Shown: positions 10,241-19,099 of the stretch, in pieces
Layout: each line of letters starts with the position of its first letter
How positions within the stretch are numbered: position 1 is the first letter of the stretch
Assembly (NCBI GenBank): GCA_023374025.1
Contig: SIJG01000027.1
Coordinates: forward strand, 369,252 to 433,251
Length of the DNA: 64,000 nucleotides
Reading direction: 5' to 3'
Source: Heterodera schachtii
Lineage: Eukaryota > Nematoda > Chromadorea > Rhabditida > Heteroderidae
Translations under genes and position numbers: made by a program
Notes under the pieces: generated by a model
Told to the model about the DNA's origin: nothing
What the model saw: the letters and a program-made list of their open reading frames with translations, nothing else
Databases searched by the model: none

Positions 10241-11274
10241 TTACCGTACTAAATCCAAAATGAATTGACCCTGGGAGTGTTTAAAATACCCTCCCCGCCT
10301 GTTTGTACCTTAAATTTGTTTGATTTTGTTATACATTTGTTATATTTTATATAATTTTGTTTATAAATTATAAAAAATTCGACCGTTCGAACAAGGCGAA
10401 TTCTGTTTTCGACAAGAACTTTTGGGTGTATAAGCACCTTTTTCTTTCTTAAATTTCATCGTTTTTTGAAAATTCTTTCACAAATATGTACTTGCTAGAC
10501 TTTTAAATTTTTGAAAATCGGCAGCTGGGATACTATACCTATAAATATATTTTTAAACAAAAGATGGTTGATGGGTATCTTTTTTTATACCTAACCGAAC
10601 TCTAATGCTTAAAAACTTAATTTACCATATTGTTAATCCTTCTGTATTATTTGCCATTATAATATTAATTGAAAACAGATCCGAATATTCAGTGTGGGCC
10701 GGGAAAAAAGCTGAACATCTCCTAAGATATATGTAGAAATCGGTTATTCCTGAAACAGGAATTCCAAATCCTTGTGGCGGGTCCAAAATTTGATGTTCTA
10801 GTACCGCCCCTAACGGCGCCTTCCATTTTTTATCATTATGCTTCGGCTCTTGTTCCTGAGCATACATGAAAACTGTTTCAGAATTTGCATTTTCATGTTG
10901 ATTCCAAAATTCGCTTAAAACCAATAAAAATATTTTACCTGTAAATAAATATACCATTCATAAGTTTCTATGCTTGCAGTTGGCCAGTTTCCGTCTTTAG
11001 AATATTCTGATAACGAAATTTGATCTTCCTTCATAGTTTTAATTTTAAAAATACACGGCATTTGCATTTTTTAATAGAATGAGACCTTAGGTAAAAGCTT
11101 ATTTAAAGTTATTTCTCCCAAATTACATACATAACATTAATTGTGTCATTCTTTCTGTATTTACATGATGGTAGTTGCAAATTTTCCGGCACTTCAAATT
11201 TGATTAATCCAACTTCTCTTGCCCAAAAGTTGTTCTCCAAAATTCCGTCAAGCCAATCATCAATTTTGTCAGAT
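10241..11274. repeat. Direct repeat, copy 2 (right of the polymerase cluster)
   Basis: Same orientation and near-identical to 1575-2613; see that entry. This copy keeps the frame of the embedded minus-strand ORF. After 11274 the sequence continues into coding-like bases (to about 11306 on the minus strand) that are absent from copy 1, so copy 2 extends further into the original gene. Confidence 0.9.
10622..11073 (-). CDS. Uncharacterised short gene inside direct repeat copy 2
   Basis: Minus strand. Probable ATG near 11073 (MQMPCIFKIK), then a 41-nt intron GTATATTT...TTTTAAG at about 10931-10971 that joins ...SIETYE to EFWNQHENAN in phase, ending at TAA near 10621. The product would be about 135 aa. 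Features: NDKKWKAPLGAV, a Pro/Gly-rich HQILDPPQGFGIPVSG and an aromatic YIYLRRCSAFFPAH. No signal peptide. Family not recognised. An exon-like ORF directly upstream (11109-11306, minus) may belong to the same gene, with a donor after TAT near 11125. Confidence 0.45.
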
Positions 11275-11306
11275 TTTATTGAATTTATATACTCTAAGAA
11301 TTTCAA
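11109..11306 (-). CDS. Exon-like ORF upstream of the repeat-borne gene
   Basis: Open frame on the minus strand with coding-like composition (DDWLDGILENNFWAREVG, then KFEVPENLQLPSCKYR). A GTAATTTGGG donor lies near its end. It could be the preceding exon of the gene at 10622-11073 or the end of another gene. The matching part of direct repeat copy 1 (about 2450-2613) is also present but is cut off on its upstream side. Function unknown. Confidence 0.4.
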   Translation of the reverse strand: MKFLEYINSIKSDKIDDWLDGILENNFWAREVGLIKFEVPENLQLPSCKYRKNDTINVMYVIWEK

Positions 11307-11529
11307 ATCATGTGAAAACAGCAGTTACAAAATAAATAAATATAATTTCCGGCGAATTAATTATTTCCTGCGTTTTATTTTTTTCGGTGAATTTAAAAAA
11401 CAAATATCTGCAAATAATATATTATTTGGCGAATACTTCGTTTATATGCAACATTGTTTAAAGCAATAAAATTGTTCTTTTTTTCCTGTTTTTCAATGTT
11501 ATCATAATTTTACAACCACATATTTTTCA

Positions 11530-11835
11530 CTTATTTTTTCATCTGTTTATCACTTCTTTTCACTTGTGTTTCAACCTTTTCACCTATTTTCACCTGCTAT
11601 CCCCTGTTTAACACCTGTTATGACATTTTTCACCTGTTTTCACATATGATTATGACCTTTTCTCACCTGGCTGTGACCTTTTTTTCACCTGATCTGCCCT
11701 TTTTTCACCTGCTATGACAATGTTTTTCACCTGTTCTGGCCTTTTTTTTCACCTGCTATGACAATTTTTTCACACAATTTTGACTTATTTTTGAACTTCT
11801 TATGGCTCTTTTCCCCGGGTATGACCTTTTTTCTT
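11530..11835. repeat. Degenerate T-rich tandem repeat (TTTTCACCTG / CTATGAC units)
   Basis: The words TTTTTCACCTG and CTATGACA or TGACCTTTTT recur about ten times at irregular 20-35 base spacing, for example around 11576, 11632, 11660, 11700 and 11730. It looks like a decayed minisatellite. No coding content. Confidence 0.6.
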
Positions 11836-12080
11836 ATGATTTTTCCCTATTTTGCCGTTTTCCCTTGCCGCTAAATTTTACCTGTTATCATTTTTGATCC
11901 TATGTGGTCATAAGTTTTTCACTCATTTCGATCATTTTACAATTAGTTTATTAGTAAAAAACAATTATGATTCCCTCCTTTTCAATCAATTTAAACATCA
12001 CAAATATATGGCTAGAAGGGAAAAAATGATTAGTGCCACGGTGTCGAAAGGGGAAGGAAAGGGGTTATCGGTAGATAAAT

Positions 12081-12584
12081 TTACACCGAGATTTGCGGCC
12101 TGATACTACTCACGGGAGCTGGGATTTGTTGACGTTTTCGGACGCGCGCTTCGTATTCCTCATTGAGTTGTTCTTTGGTCAGTGCTGGGCGGACGAACAA
12201 GCGGGCCAGGTTTTGTTGAGAACGGAGTTGAGCACGCTCGCGCTTCCATCCTCCAAGTGCCATGTGTTGATGTGTGGGTGTTGGCATGACCACTTTAGCG
12301 GGCGAGGTGTTGTTCGCTGGGGGTCGAAACCGGCCGAGCCGAAAGACGGCAGTTGGTTCGGCCTCAACTTCAAGATGGTCCAATATTTTTGTGGCGACTT
12401 CCCTGTCTTCCTTGACACGCTCCGATGGGCGAACAGCTTTGCTTTCCGGGAGGCCAATGAGCACCAATGTGCGTTGGCGTTCTTGCTCAGTGAGTGCGGC
12501 AGTGTTTGGGCCCAAGTCCGGTGCAGATGCCATTGAGCGTTTTGGTTGAGGAGGTGTGTCTTTTGTTGTGTTGGTTCGCTTCAT
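12081..12584 (-). pseudogene. Non-LTR retrotransposon ORF1-like protein fragment
   Basis: 167-aa ORF from ATG at 12584. It has a basic Pro-rich start, then RTLVLIGLPESKAV, an FRLGRF core, KVVMPTPTHQHMAL, and LFVRPALTKEQLNEEYEARV. This order (a short RRM-like fold with I-x-G-L-P-E, F-R-x-G-R, then F-x-R-P-x-L-T-x-E-x-x) is what I know from ORF1-type or RT-adjacent proteins of nematode LINEs. No endonuclease or reverse transcriptase follows downstream (below 12081 the minus strand reads into low-complexity repeats), so it is a truncated copy. Its base composition is far more GC-rich than the flanks, consistent with recent insertion. An alternative is a host gene derived from it. Confidence 0.55.
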
Positions 12585-12899
12585 TGTCGTTAATCGATTT
12601 TATAGAGAATTGATTTAATAATCTCAAACTTGGGTAATTAAACCTTATCAGTTTATAGATGATTTAATTTGTTTCGAAATTGTTGAAGTTTAATAATTGA
12701 TGGCTTTCAAAATTCATTTCCAATATAATTGATATAGACTATTAGTAATACTTTTTCGAAATTTGTTTGAAAAGCAAAAAAAAAAATGTTTCAAAAAAGC
12801 AATTAACTGTTTAGGAAATCCTAAAGTATATATGAAATACAATATTTATCACTTTTTTGATAACCTGGTAAAATATGGGAACTCGAATAACAACTTTGA

Positions 12900-13095
12900 A
12901 AATATTCGCCCGAAAATCCTGGTTTTTCGTGCCAAAAATGGTACTGGACTTGGATTTTTTTCATTTTTGAACAGTATACCATGGACAAATATCAAGGAAA
13001 ATCCAGGTCCACGAAAAAACCAACTTTTGCCGAAAATGGCCTGGACAAAGGGATCCAGGAAAATCCAGGCCTGGATCCACGTTCAGGCCGAGCTT
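12900..13095. repeat. Imperfect repeat of TCCAGG/CCTGGA words
   Basis: The words AAAATCCAGG, CCTGGA and GGATCC recur in both orientations between about 12915 and 13080, forming small inverted and direct repeats. This interrupts the end of the HTH gene remnant on the minus strand and looks like an inserted repeat. No gene. Confidence 0.4.
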
Positions 13096-13099
13096 TTCG

Positions 13100-13430
13100 C
13101 GCAATTTTTTGATCAGTTTTACTACGAATTTTTACCGAATAATTCCCATTTTTCTTAATTCCTTCTTTTATTTCGTGAAATTTTTGAATAATTTGATATT
13201 TTTCTGATCATCAAATTGCTTATTCTGATCATTGCTAATTGAATCCACCAAATTTAATTCAGTTTGATCACTTTGGCGATGATTTTCATTTTGATCAGTT
13301 TCCTTTTCATTTTCTTCCATATGTTCATTGTCCCATTTTTGGGCAAATATTTCTTCAAAAGTTGGCCTCACTTTTCCATTCTTTTCACATAATTTAACTG
13401 ATAAAGATTTGTCATTCTTGATGTTTTCTT
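13100..13430 (-). pseudogene. Broken copy of the secreted HTH-repeat gene family (minus strand)
   Basis: Reading the minus strand, residues DKSLS...NGKVRPTFEEIFAQKWDN match the start of the gene at 14187 (DKTLS...NGKVKPIFAEIFGQEWEN), followed by an Asn/Gln/Asp-rich linker. After a one-base slip at the A-run near 13200 comes HEIKEGIKKNGNYS...QKIA, which matches the beginning of the first HTH unit of the paralogue. The HTH recognition part is missing, replaced by the TCCAGG repeat. A 189-bp hAT-like MITE is inserted at 13436, just after the signal-peptide region should occur. It lies head-to-head with the copy at 14187. Confidence 0.65.
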
Positions 13431-13435
13431 GAAAC

Positions 13436-13624
13436 TAGAGACCGGACAAGAGGGTCGGTCGAACGGTTTCGGTTAAAAACCGAAAAACCCGAAAAAGTCA
13501 AAAATTTCTCGGTCGAACGGTTTCGGTTAAAAACCGAAAAAACCGAAAACCGAAAAAGTCAAAAATTTCTCGGTCGAACGGTTTCGGTTAAAAAACCGAA
13601 AAAAACCGACCGGTCCGATCTCTA
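13436..13624. mobile_element. hAT-like MITE, 189 bp, with perfect 8-bp target duplication
   Basis: The ends are TAGAGACCGGAC (left) and, reverse-complemented, TAGAGATCGGAC (right). They are flanked by CTTGAAAC on both sides (13428-13435 and 13625-13632). Eight-base duplications and 5'-YARNG ends fit the hAT superfamily. The interior consists of three tandem units (see next entry). Confidence 0.85.
13455..13610. repeat. Three tandem copies of a CGGTTTCGGTT/AACCGAAA palindromic unit
   Basis: Each unit of about 58-64 bases reads CTCGGTCGAACGGTTTCGGT, A-run, then AACCGAAAAA(CCGAAAA), AGTCAAAAATTT. Every unit is itself an inverted repeat (CGGTTTCGGTT with AACCGAAAACCG). It makes up nearly all of the surrounding MITE. 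Confidence 0.8.
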
Positions 13625-13639
13625 CTTGAAACTAAATAT

Positions 13640-14186
13640 ACTTTGTTAAACGATCTAAACAGTGGGATAATTTTGCTTTTTTTTAATTTTATAATTAAAT
13701 TTTATTTATTTTTTTATTATTAAATAAACACTGCTATTTTTTTAATCATTTTTAGCCAACAATTTAATATAAAGCTGTAATTGATCATTGTGGTTTGTTC
13801 ACGCAGCACAGAATGAAATTATTCTTGTGTAAGCTTTAGTTTATTGATGATGAAAAACTTTTCGCAAAATTTTGAAAGCTTCGGAATATAAAAATTAAGG
13901 GATTTTTCTAAGAGCGGAAAAAATTTTGCTTTTTTTAAAAAGTTTTTTGTTTATTAAATTTAATATTATTCAATGTTTTTTTTTATAATTTTAAAAAACA
14001 CTGTTAATTATTATTATTTTTTTTTATTCATTTAATTTATTTTTCAATATTACAATGTATATTATCATCATATTTTTAATGAATTTAGCCAATATGAATA
14101 CAAACTATATATTTGATAAAAACAAAAATTGAAAAAAAATATATATAAAATAAATAAATAAAATATAAACAAAAAGTATTTAAGCT
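13640..14186. other. A+T-rich spacer between two divergent HTH gene copies
   Basis: No coding content. This is the shared upstream region of the minus-strand remnant (13100-13430) and the plus-strand copy (14187 onward), dominated by T-runs and TATA-like words such as ATATATAAAATAAATAAATA shortly before 14187. Confidence 0.4.
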
Positions 14187-14945
14187 ATGCATTTTCTTTA
14201 TATTATTTTTCTATTCTTATTCATAATCAATTCAACTGACAAAACTTTATCAATAATGGAAAAGTTAAGCCAATTTTTGCTGAAATATTTGGCCAAGAAT
14301 GGGAAAATGAAAATTATCAAAATTCGAATTTGCAAAATAATCAAAATAATTTGAATTATGATCTGAACAACAACCAATTGAATGACCAACAGAAACAAGA
14401 AATTGTTCATAAATTTCAAACGATAAAGGAAGGAATTAAGAAAAGGGGGAAATATTCGGCAAACGCTCGAACGAAAATCGAACAAAAAATTGCCGTAAAA
14501 TTGGGATTTTCACGAAAAAACACTTACAAATGGAAACAAGAACTTGGATTAAGCCGAAAAATAAAAATAAATCAAAAGAATTATTATGAAATGAAAAAGA
14601 AGGAATTGATTGAACGAATTGATGAATTTAAAAGAATGTCCGAAAATGGAAAACAGAAAAAATTTGTGAAAGAATTGGGCATAAGTAAAAAAAACATTCA
14701 TTAAATGGAAAAAGGAATTGGCATTGAAATTGGCAAAAGTAAATTAATTATTTATTCTTTTTAATTTTTTATTATTTTTAAGAAGAATTCGCTATTCTGA
14801 TGAAGAAAAAGCAAGAAATTTGGAAATTTATTATAAAATGAAAAATGAGAATTCTTCATTAAGTGACAAACAAATTGCAAAATGATTAAAAATCTCCGAA
14901 TGAACCCTCAGAAAATGATGAAAACAAAAACCAAATTTGTAATTT
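14187..14945 (+). pseudogene. Secreted protein with helix-turn-helix repeats, broken copy
   Basis: ATG at 14187 starts a signal peptide (MHFLYIIFLFLFIINSTD). A small frame slip near 14240-14250 moves into the frame KPIFAEIFGQEWEN and an Asn/Gln-rich linker, then HTH unit 1 (KIEQKIAVKLGFSRKNTYKW, KQELG) and unit 2 (FVKELGISKK...). In unit 2 a run of eight A at about 14686-14693 shifts the frame by one. An intron (GTAAAT...TTTTTAAG, 14739-14782) leads to unit 3, which has TGA at 14883, 14901, 14916 and 14919, where relatives have Lys, Trp or Arg. The fold resembles homeodomain-like or Psq/transposase HTH domains. DNA binding and secretion are inferences. Confidence 0.6.
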
Positions 14946-14952
14946 GTAATTT

Positions 14953-15045
14953 ATGTCAGAGAAGCAGAAGATGCAGCCTCATTATGGGCCAATTCCACCG
15001 TACAGAGAAAGCCAGTACTATTTTGCCGTTTCTTTTTTTTTCTTT
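14953..15045 (+). other. Exon-like ORF interrupted by a hAT-like insertion
   Basis: An open frame beginning MSEKQKMQPHYGPIPPYRES has coding-like composition. A second frame over the same bases (AEDAASLWANSTVQRK) is also open, so the true frame is uncertain. The 1.46-kb element at 15054 interrupts whatever exon this was. It may be the 3' end of the HTH gene just upstream. Confidence 0.3.
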
Positions 15046-15152
15046 GTAATAATTAGAGACCGACTTTTGAGGCATATGCCTTTTTTTCTGCGAACTAGTT
15101 TCGATATATTAAGCATAAATAACACCTTTTCCACTTGGTTTGAGGCTTATAC

Positions 15153-15936
15153 CAGGGATGTTGCAAGTTTCGCTTTTTTTGGGCGTTTCGCTTTCGCCTT
15201 TCGCTTTTTGGCTGAAAAAGCGAAAAAAAGTACACCCCTAAAGATTGGGTTTTTAAATAAACAATGGTATTTTAGTGGGAGAAAAAGCAAAAAATTTAAA
15301 TAAATGAATTTTTTTAACCATTTTACCAAATTTTTATTAAATAAAATAAAATTTGCTACTAACTATTCATTGTAGCGTAGTGTAGTGGTTAGTGCATCAA
15401 CATTGACATTACTTTCTCTCATGAGTTCGATGCCGGTTGACTGTTTTTTTTATAATTTATTTTTTTTTAATTTTAAATTCGCCTGCCGATGCCTTTCGGC
15501 ATCCCCAGGTCCAAAAATTCGTAAATCTTATTAAAAAAAATCTCTCAAAATCGCAAAAATCTATCATTTTTTGGAAAAATCTGTAAACAGATCCATCAAA
15601 GTTTTCAAAATTTCCCCCGGCGGCGCCTATCGGCACCGCCGGACCCCTTCTTCCCCAAAAGTTTTTTTGGAAAAAGCGCGCCGAACAAAAGTAATGTGAA
15701 AAGCAAATCTGAATTTCTAATTAAATCCCTTTTTGACTATATGGCATAAGAAAAAAAAATTTAAAAACCTCTTTCAAATTCATCTAATTTTGAAAAAAAA
15801 TTTCTCCTTTTCGCTTTTCGCCTTTTCGCTTTTTCGCTTTTTTGGGCATTTCGCTTTACCCTTTTCGCTTTGCTTTTTATTTTGGTTTCGCTTTTTTCGC
15901 TTTTCGCTTTTCATTTTTCTCTTTGCAACATCCCTG
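15153..15936. mobile_element. Nested hAT-like MITE, 784 bp, with perfect 8-bp target duplication
   Basis: Left end CAGGGATGTTGCAAGTTTCGC, right end reverse-complements to CAGGGATGTTGCAAAG. Flanked by GCTTATAC at 15145-15152 and 15937-15944. Subterminal parts are made of TTTCGCTTTT words. The interior carries two GC hairpins (GATGCC/GGCATC near 15490; CCGGCGG/CCGCCGG near 15618-15642) and a tRNA-like stretch. Confidence 0.9.
15371..15441 (+). ncRNA. tRNA-derived (SINE-like) stretch with A-box and B-box
   Basis: TAGTGTAGTGGTTAGTGC resembles an internal Pol III A-box, and about 30 bases later GAGTTCGATGCC resembles a B-box; a run of T at 15443-15450 could terminate transcription. The piece GAGTTCGAT(G/A)CCGGTTGAC recurs in reverse orientation at about 19288-19312. 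No complete cloverleaf can be drawn, so this is a tRNA-derived repeat and not a tRNA gene. Confidence 0.45.
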
Positions 15937-16786
15937 GCTTATACGTTGACTTTTATTATGCCTTTTTTTTTGCCTTTTTCGGGATTTTCGTGCCTTAAAT
16001 GCCTTTTTTTGCATTTTGCCTTTTTGGTGCCTTTTTTGGCGTTTTTTCCGAAAAAATTTCATCAAAATACAATAAAATCGGGAAAATACACCCCCCTAAA
16101 AATGACCTGAAAAAATCAGAAAAATACACCCCTAACAATCGTCTCAAAAATTTTCAAAAATACACCCCCTAAAAATAACCCGAAAAAAAATTCAGAAAAT
16201 ACACCCCCAAGAATCGAAAAATTTTCTCAAAATTTGATCGCCAAAATTTCATTTTTTTCTTGATAAAATTTATGATTTAAAAATTTTTCTTATTAGGAAA
16301 AAAATTATAAAATTTAATAATCATTTAATACCACAATTAAGTTTTTGATTAAGTTTTACGTGTTTTGCTCTCTAAAAATCCTTAATAAAAAAATTTTAAA
16401 TGCCTTTTTTCATGCCTTTTTCGGGGTTTTCGTGTCTTTTCATGCCTTTTTTCAATTTTTCGTGCCTATTAAAGTGCCTTTTTAGCGATTTTTGGTGCCT
16501 TTTTAGTCGGTCTCTAGTAATAATTTCTCTTACTTAGCCGTTTTGATTATAAAGGTATAAAATCATTTGGACATTTAGAAGTTCATAGTTTTCGCATTTG
16601 GGTTAAAATCAGATACCATATTTGTTCAATTAGTTAGGAATAAGCAATTTATGGCTGATCAAAATACATAGTGCAAAAAAAGTAGTTACCCATGCAGATT
16701 TTGGTCCTTTTTTTAGCCCCGCCAATTCAGTCCCAGTGGAAAGGGACGTTTCATTACCAAAGTTAAAGCTTTAAACAACTATAATA

Positions 16787-18023
16787 CAGTGTGTTCCATT
16801 AATATAAGATATGAGTTTTGAACAATTCCCATGAACCGATCGAGCTGAAATTTTAACTGTATGTAGCAATTCTGAAAATATTAAGATTCTAAAAGGGAGA
16901 AGGTAAAATGATGAAGAAAAAAAATTTTACGAATTTTTTTCCGAAAAATGGGTGTTCCATAAATATAAGACACTTGTTAAAGATGAACAAAATCTCAATA
17001 ACTACCAAAAAGAAACTGATAAAACAAGCTAAATAAGAAAGAACAAATCTTTTTTCACATTTCTGTTTCTTTTGCGGACAGAAATATGTCTTTTAGGCGG
17101 AGTTGTGTTGCTTTTTCCAAGTTTTCCGGAGAAATTAATGGCCATAAGGCTTAAATTGCCTTTAACACTTGTACAACCGAATCAAACTGGAAGCAACCAA
17201 CATTAAAATAACTGTTCAGACATCCTTTAAGCATTTTCTATTTACTTTATGCCAGAAAAATTCTAAACATAAAATTTTTGCGGTTGAAAAAATATGAAAA
17301 TCTGAGTAAATTCGAAAAAAAATTTCTAGGGGGTTGGGAAAAATTTTCCGTAGAAGATGAATATGACGAACAGAAAAAGAACAAAATTCTCTACAAAATG
17401 GTCTTTAGATGATGGCTCTACGACACGTCTCCGCTGAGGGGCATTTGGTTAAACACTAATGTCGCAAAAAGTAAGGAAAAATGGCTTGAATTGGGTCATT
17501 TTTTGGTTGTTGATATTTAACCAAACGCGCCTCAGCGGAGACGCGGCGTAGAGACCTCATCCAGAGGGCATTTTGTAGAGAATTTTATTCTCTTTCAGAT
17601 GGCCTTAATGGTTTTTCACGAAAAATTTTCCAGCCCCCTATGAATTTTTTTTATAAAGTTTCCCGGGTTTCAAGCCATTTTATGATTTTCAGATCACCAT
17701 AAAGGAGTGATCTGATCAATTTGTTGCAAATGACTTTTTTGATCAGTACAAAAAACTAAGCCTAAATTAATTTTTTCAGATTTTTTAATGCTCAACTCAA
17801 AAAGTCACAGCCTTCTGAAAAAAGTGTCTTTATATTTATGGAACACCCATTTTTCGGAAAAAAATTCGTAAAATTTTTTTTCGTCATCATTTTACCTTCT
17901 CGCTTTTAGAATCTTAATATTTTCAGAATTGCTACGTACAGTTAAAATTTCAGCTCGATCGGTTCATGGGAATTGTTCAAACTCATAAAAAATAGGGTGT
18001 CTTTATATTAATGGAACACACTG
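16787..18023. mobile_element. Foldback Tc1/mariner-like MITE, 1237 bp
   Basis: The ends are CAGTGTGTTCCATTAATATA and its reverse complement, each flanked by TA, the Tc1/mariner target site. The inverted repeats extend at least 200 bases and contain a second copy of the motif GTGTTCCAT(A)AATATAAGA about 165 bases in. The interior is also palindromic: CGTCTCCGCTGAGG (about 17427-17440) and CCTCAGCGGAGACG (about 17530-17543), with matching outer segments at about 17325-17460 and 17515-17645. No transposase ORF. Confidence 0.85.
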
Positions 18024-18124
18024 TAGAATAAGGTTTTAAGGATTTAAAAAATGATTTGGTCTCTTTTTTGAAGAAAAATTGGTTTTTAGGGGTATGTTTT
18101 CAAATTTTTCATAAGAAATCATTT

Positions 18125-18300
18125 CGATAGTTTTTGAGTAACGACCCGGCACCGTTTGGACGGGGAACCGCCCAACTCGTCGCGGCCAACTCGCCGCGGC
18201 CATCTCGCCGCGAGAAACACGCCTCCAGGGCCAACTCGCCGCGCGCTTTCTCGCCGCGGGGCCAACTCGCCGCGCCTTGTTTTTTGGCTATCTCGCCACC
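18125..18300. repeat. GC-rich tandem words CAACTCGCCGCG
   Basis: CAACTCGCCGCG or CATCTCGCCGCG occurs about six times from 18172 to 18270 with variable GG(G)CC spacers. The open frames in both directions (Arg/Pro/Ala/Ser-rich) are a consequence of the repeat. Likely the end of a transposon; not identified. Confidence 0.5.
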
Positions 18301-18362
18301 AGATTTTTCGTTGAAAAAATGCATTAAAAGCAAATTCTTTAACAGTTAATTATGTATTCAAC

Positions 18363-18991
18363 GGGCCAGGACGTTTTCGTACCGCCGTTTTCGTACGAGT
18401 GGATATGCAAAAAAAAATTGCATTCAAATAATTTGTTAATCTTTTTTTAATTACTTTTAATGTTTTGACAGTTAAGCTTTTATTAACTACAAAATGAACC
18501 AGCAGCAAGTAATTAAAACAAAACTAAATAATGATAAATTGGTGCATGATGGTGCACAGAAAAAGAAGTATCGCGATGCCGACGCACGGATTCTTCGTCT
18601 CGTCGAACGCTATAACGATATCAATAACAATATTGTCCCTCAAAATGATCACAATTATGCCAATACCAATGTTAATCCCGAAAACCTTAACAATTTTCTC
18701 GCTGGTATTTTCCGAAACTATGAGATGCGACCTATTTTGTCCCGGATTTTGTTATTTTTGTTAAAATTATGAATTTTCTACAAAATTTTATGAATGGGAA
18801 ACAAAAAATGATAAATTTTGGTTCTATTAGTTCTTAAGTTTTTCTAATTGAATCTGACGCTTGTACAAGAACTCGTACGAAAATGTCCCCCGTACGAAAA
18901 CGGCGGTACGAAAACGACCCCCCCTGCGGTACGAAACGTCCCCGTACGAAAACGGCGGTACGAAAATGGCGGTACGAAAACGACCCTGACC
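18363..18991. mobile_element. TIR element made of GTACGAAAACG words, carrying a small ORF
   Basis: Left end GGGCCAGGACGTTTTCGTACC, right end reverse-complements to GGTCAGGGTCGTTTTCGTACC. At the right end GTACGAAAACG is repeated about six times (18886-18985); the left end has two copies. No target duplication is clear. The centre is ordinary A+T-rich DNA with the ORF 18494-18772. Confidence 0.65.
18494..18772 (+). CDS. 92-aa ORF inside the GTACGAAAACG element
   Basis: ATG at 18494; basic and Asn-rich, with KKYRDADARILRLVERYNDI in the first half and a hydrophobic end. No family recognised. It may be a captured gene fragment or a relic of the element's own protein. No good flanking splice sites were found. 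Confidence 0.3.
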   Translation: MNQQQVIKTKLNNDKLVHDGAQKKKYRDADARILRLVERYNDINNNIVPQNDHNYANTNVNPENLNNFLAGIFRNYEMRPILSRILLFLLKL

Positions 18992-19099
18992 GCAAAGATT
19001 TAGCTTGGGATTAGGCCAAGCAATGCAACGACCTTTTTTGTTTTGTTTTCAAAGCACTTTTAAATAATTATTAAATTTTTTAATTGGGTAGTTTAACTG

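Larger units (their letters stand above)
15054..16516. mobile_element. hAT-like non-autonomous element, 1463 bp, with a second element nested inside
   Basis: Left end TAGAGACCGACTTTT, right end (reverse complement) TAGAGACCGACTAAAAA, flanked by the perfect duplication GTAATAAT at 15046-15053 and 16517-16524. The interior is rich in GCCTTTTT words and contains the shared module ACACCCCTAA (16080-16210). No transposase. The element at 15153-15936 lies within it, so it is the older insertion. Confidence 0.85.

Noticed and set aside
12763..13158. 131-aa plus-strand ORF
   Set aside because: Lys/Asn/Phe-rich shadow over the TCCAGG repeat and the antisense of the HTH remnant.
14198..14485. 95-aa minus-strand ORF
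   Set aside because: Opposite strand of the signal-peptide and linker part of the HTH gene; Ile/Phe/Leu-rich shadow.
15733..16110. 125-aa Phe-rich plus-strand ORF
   Set aside because: Encoded by TTTCGCTTTT repeats at the end of a MITE; low complexity.
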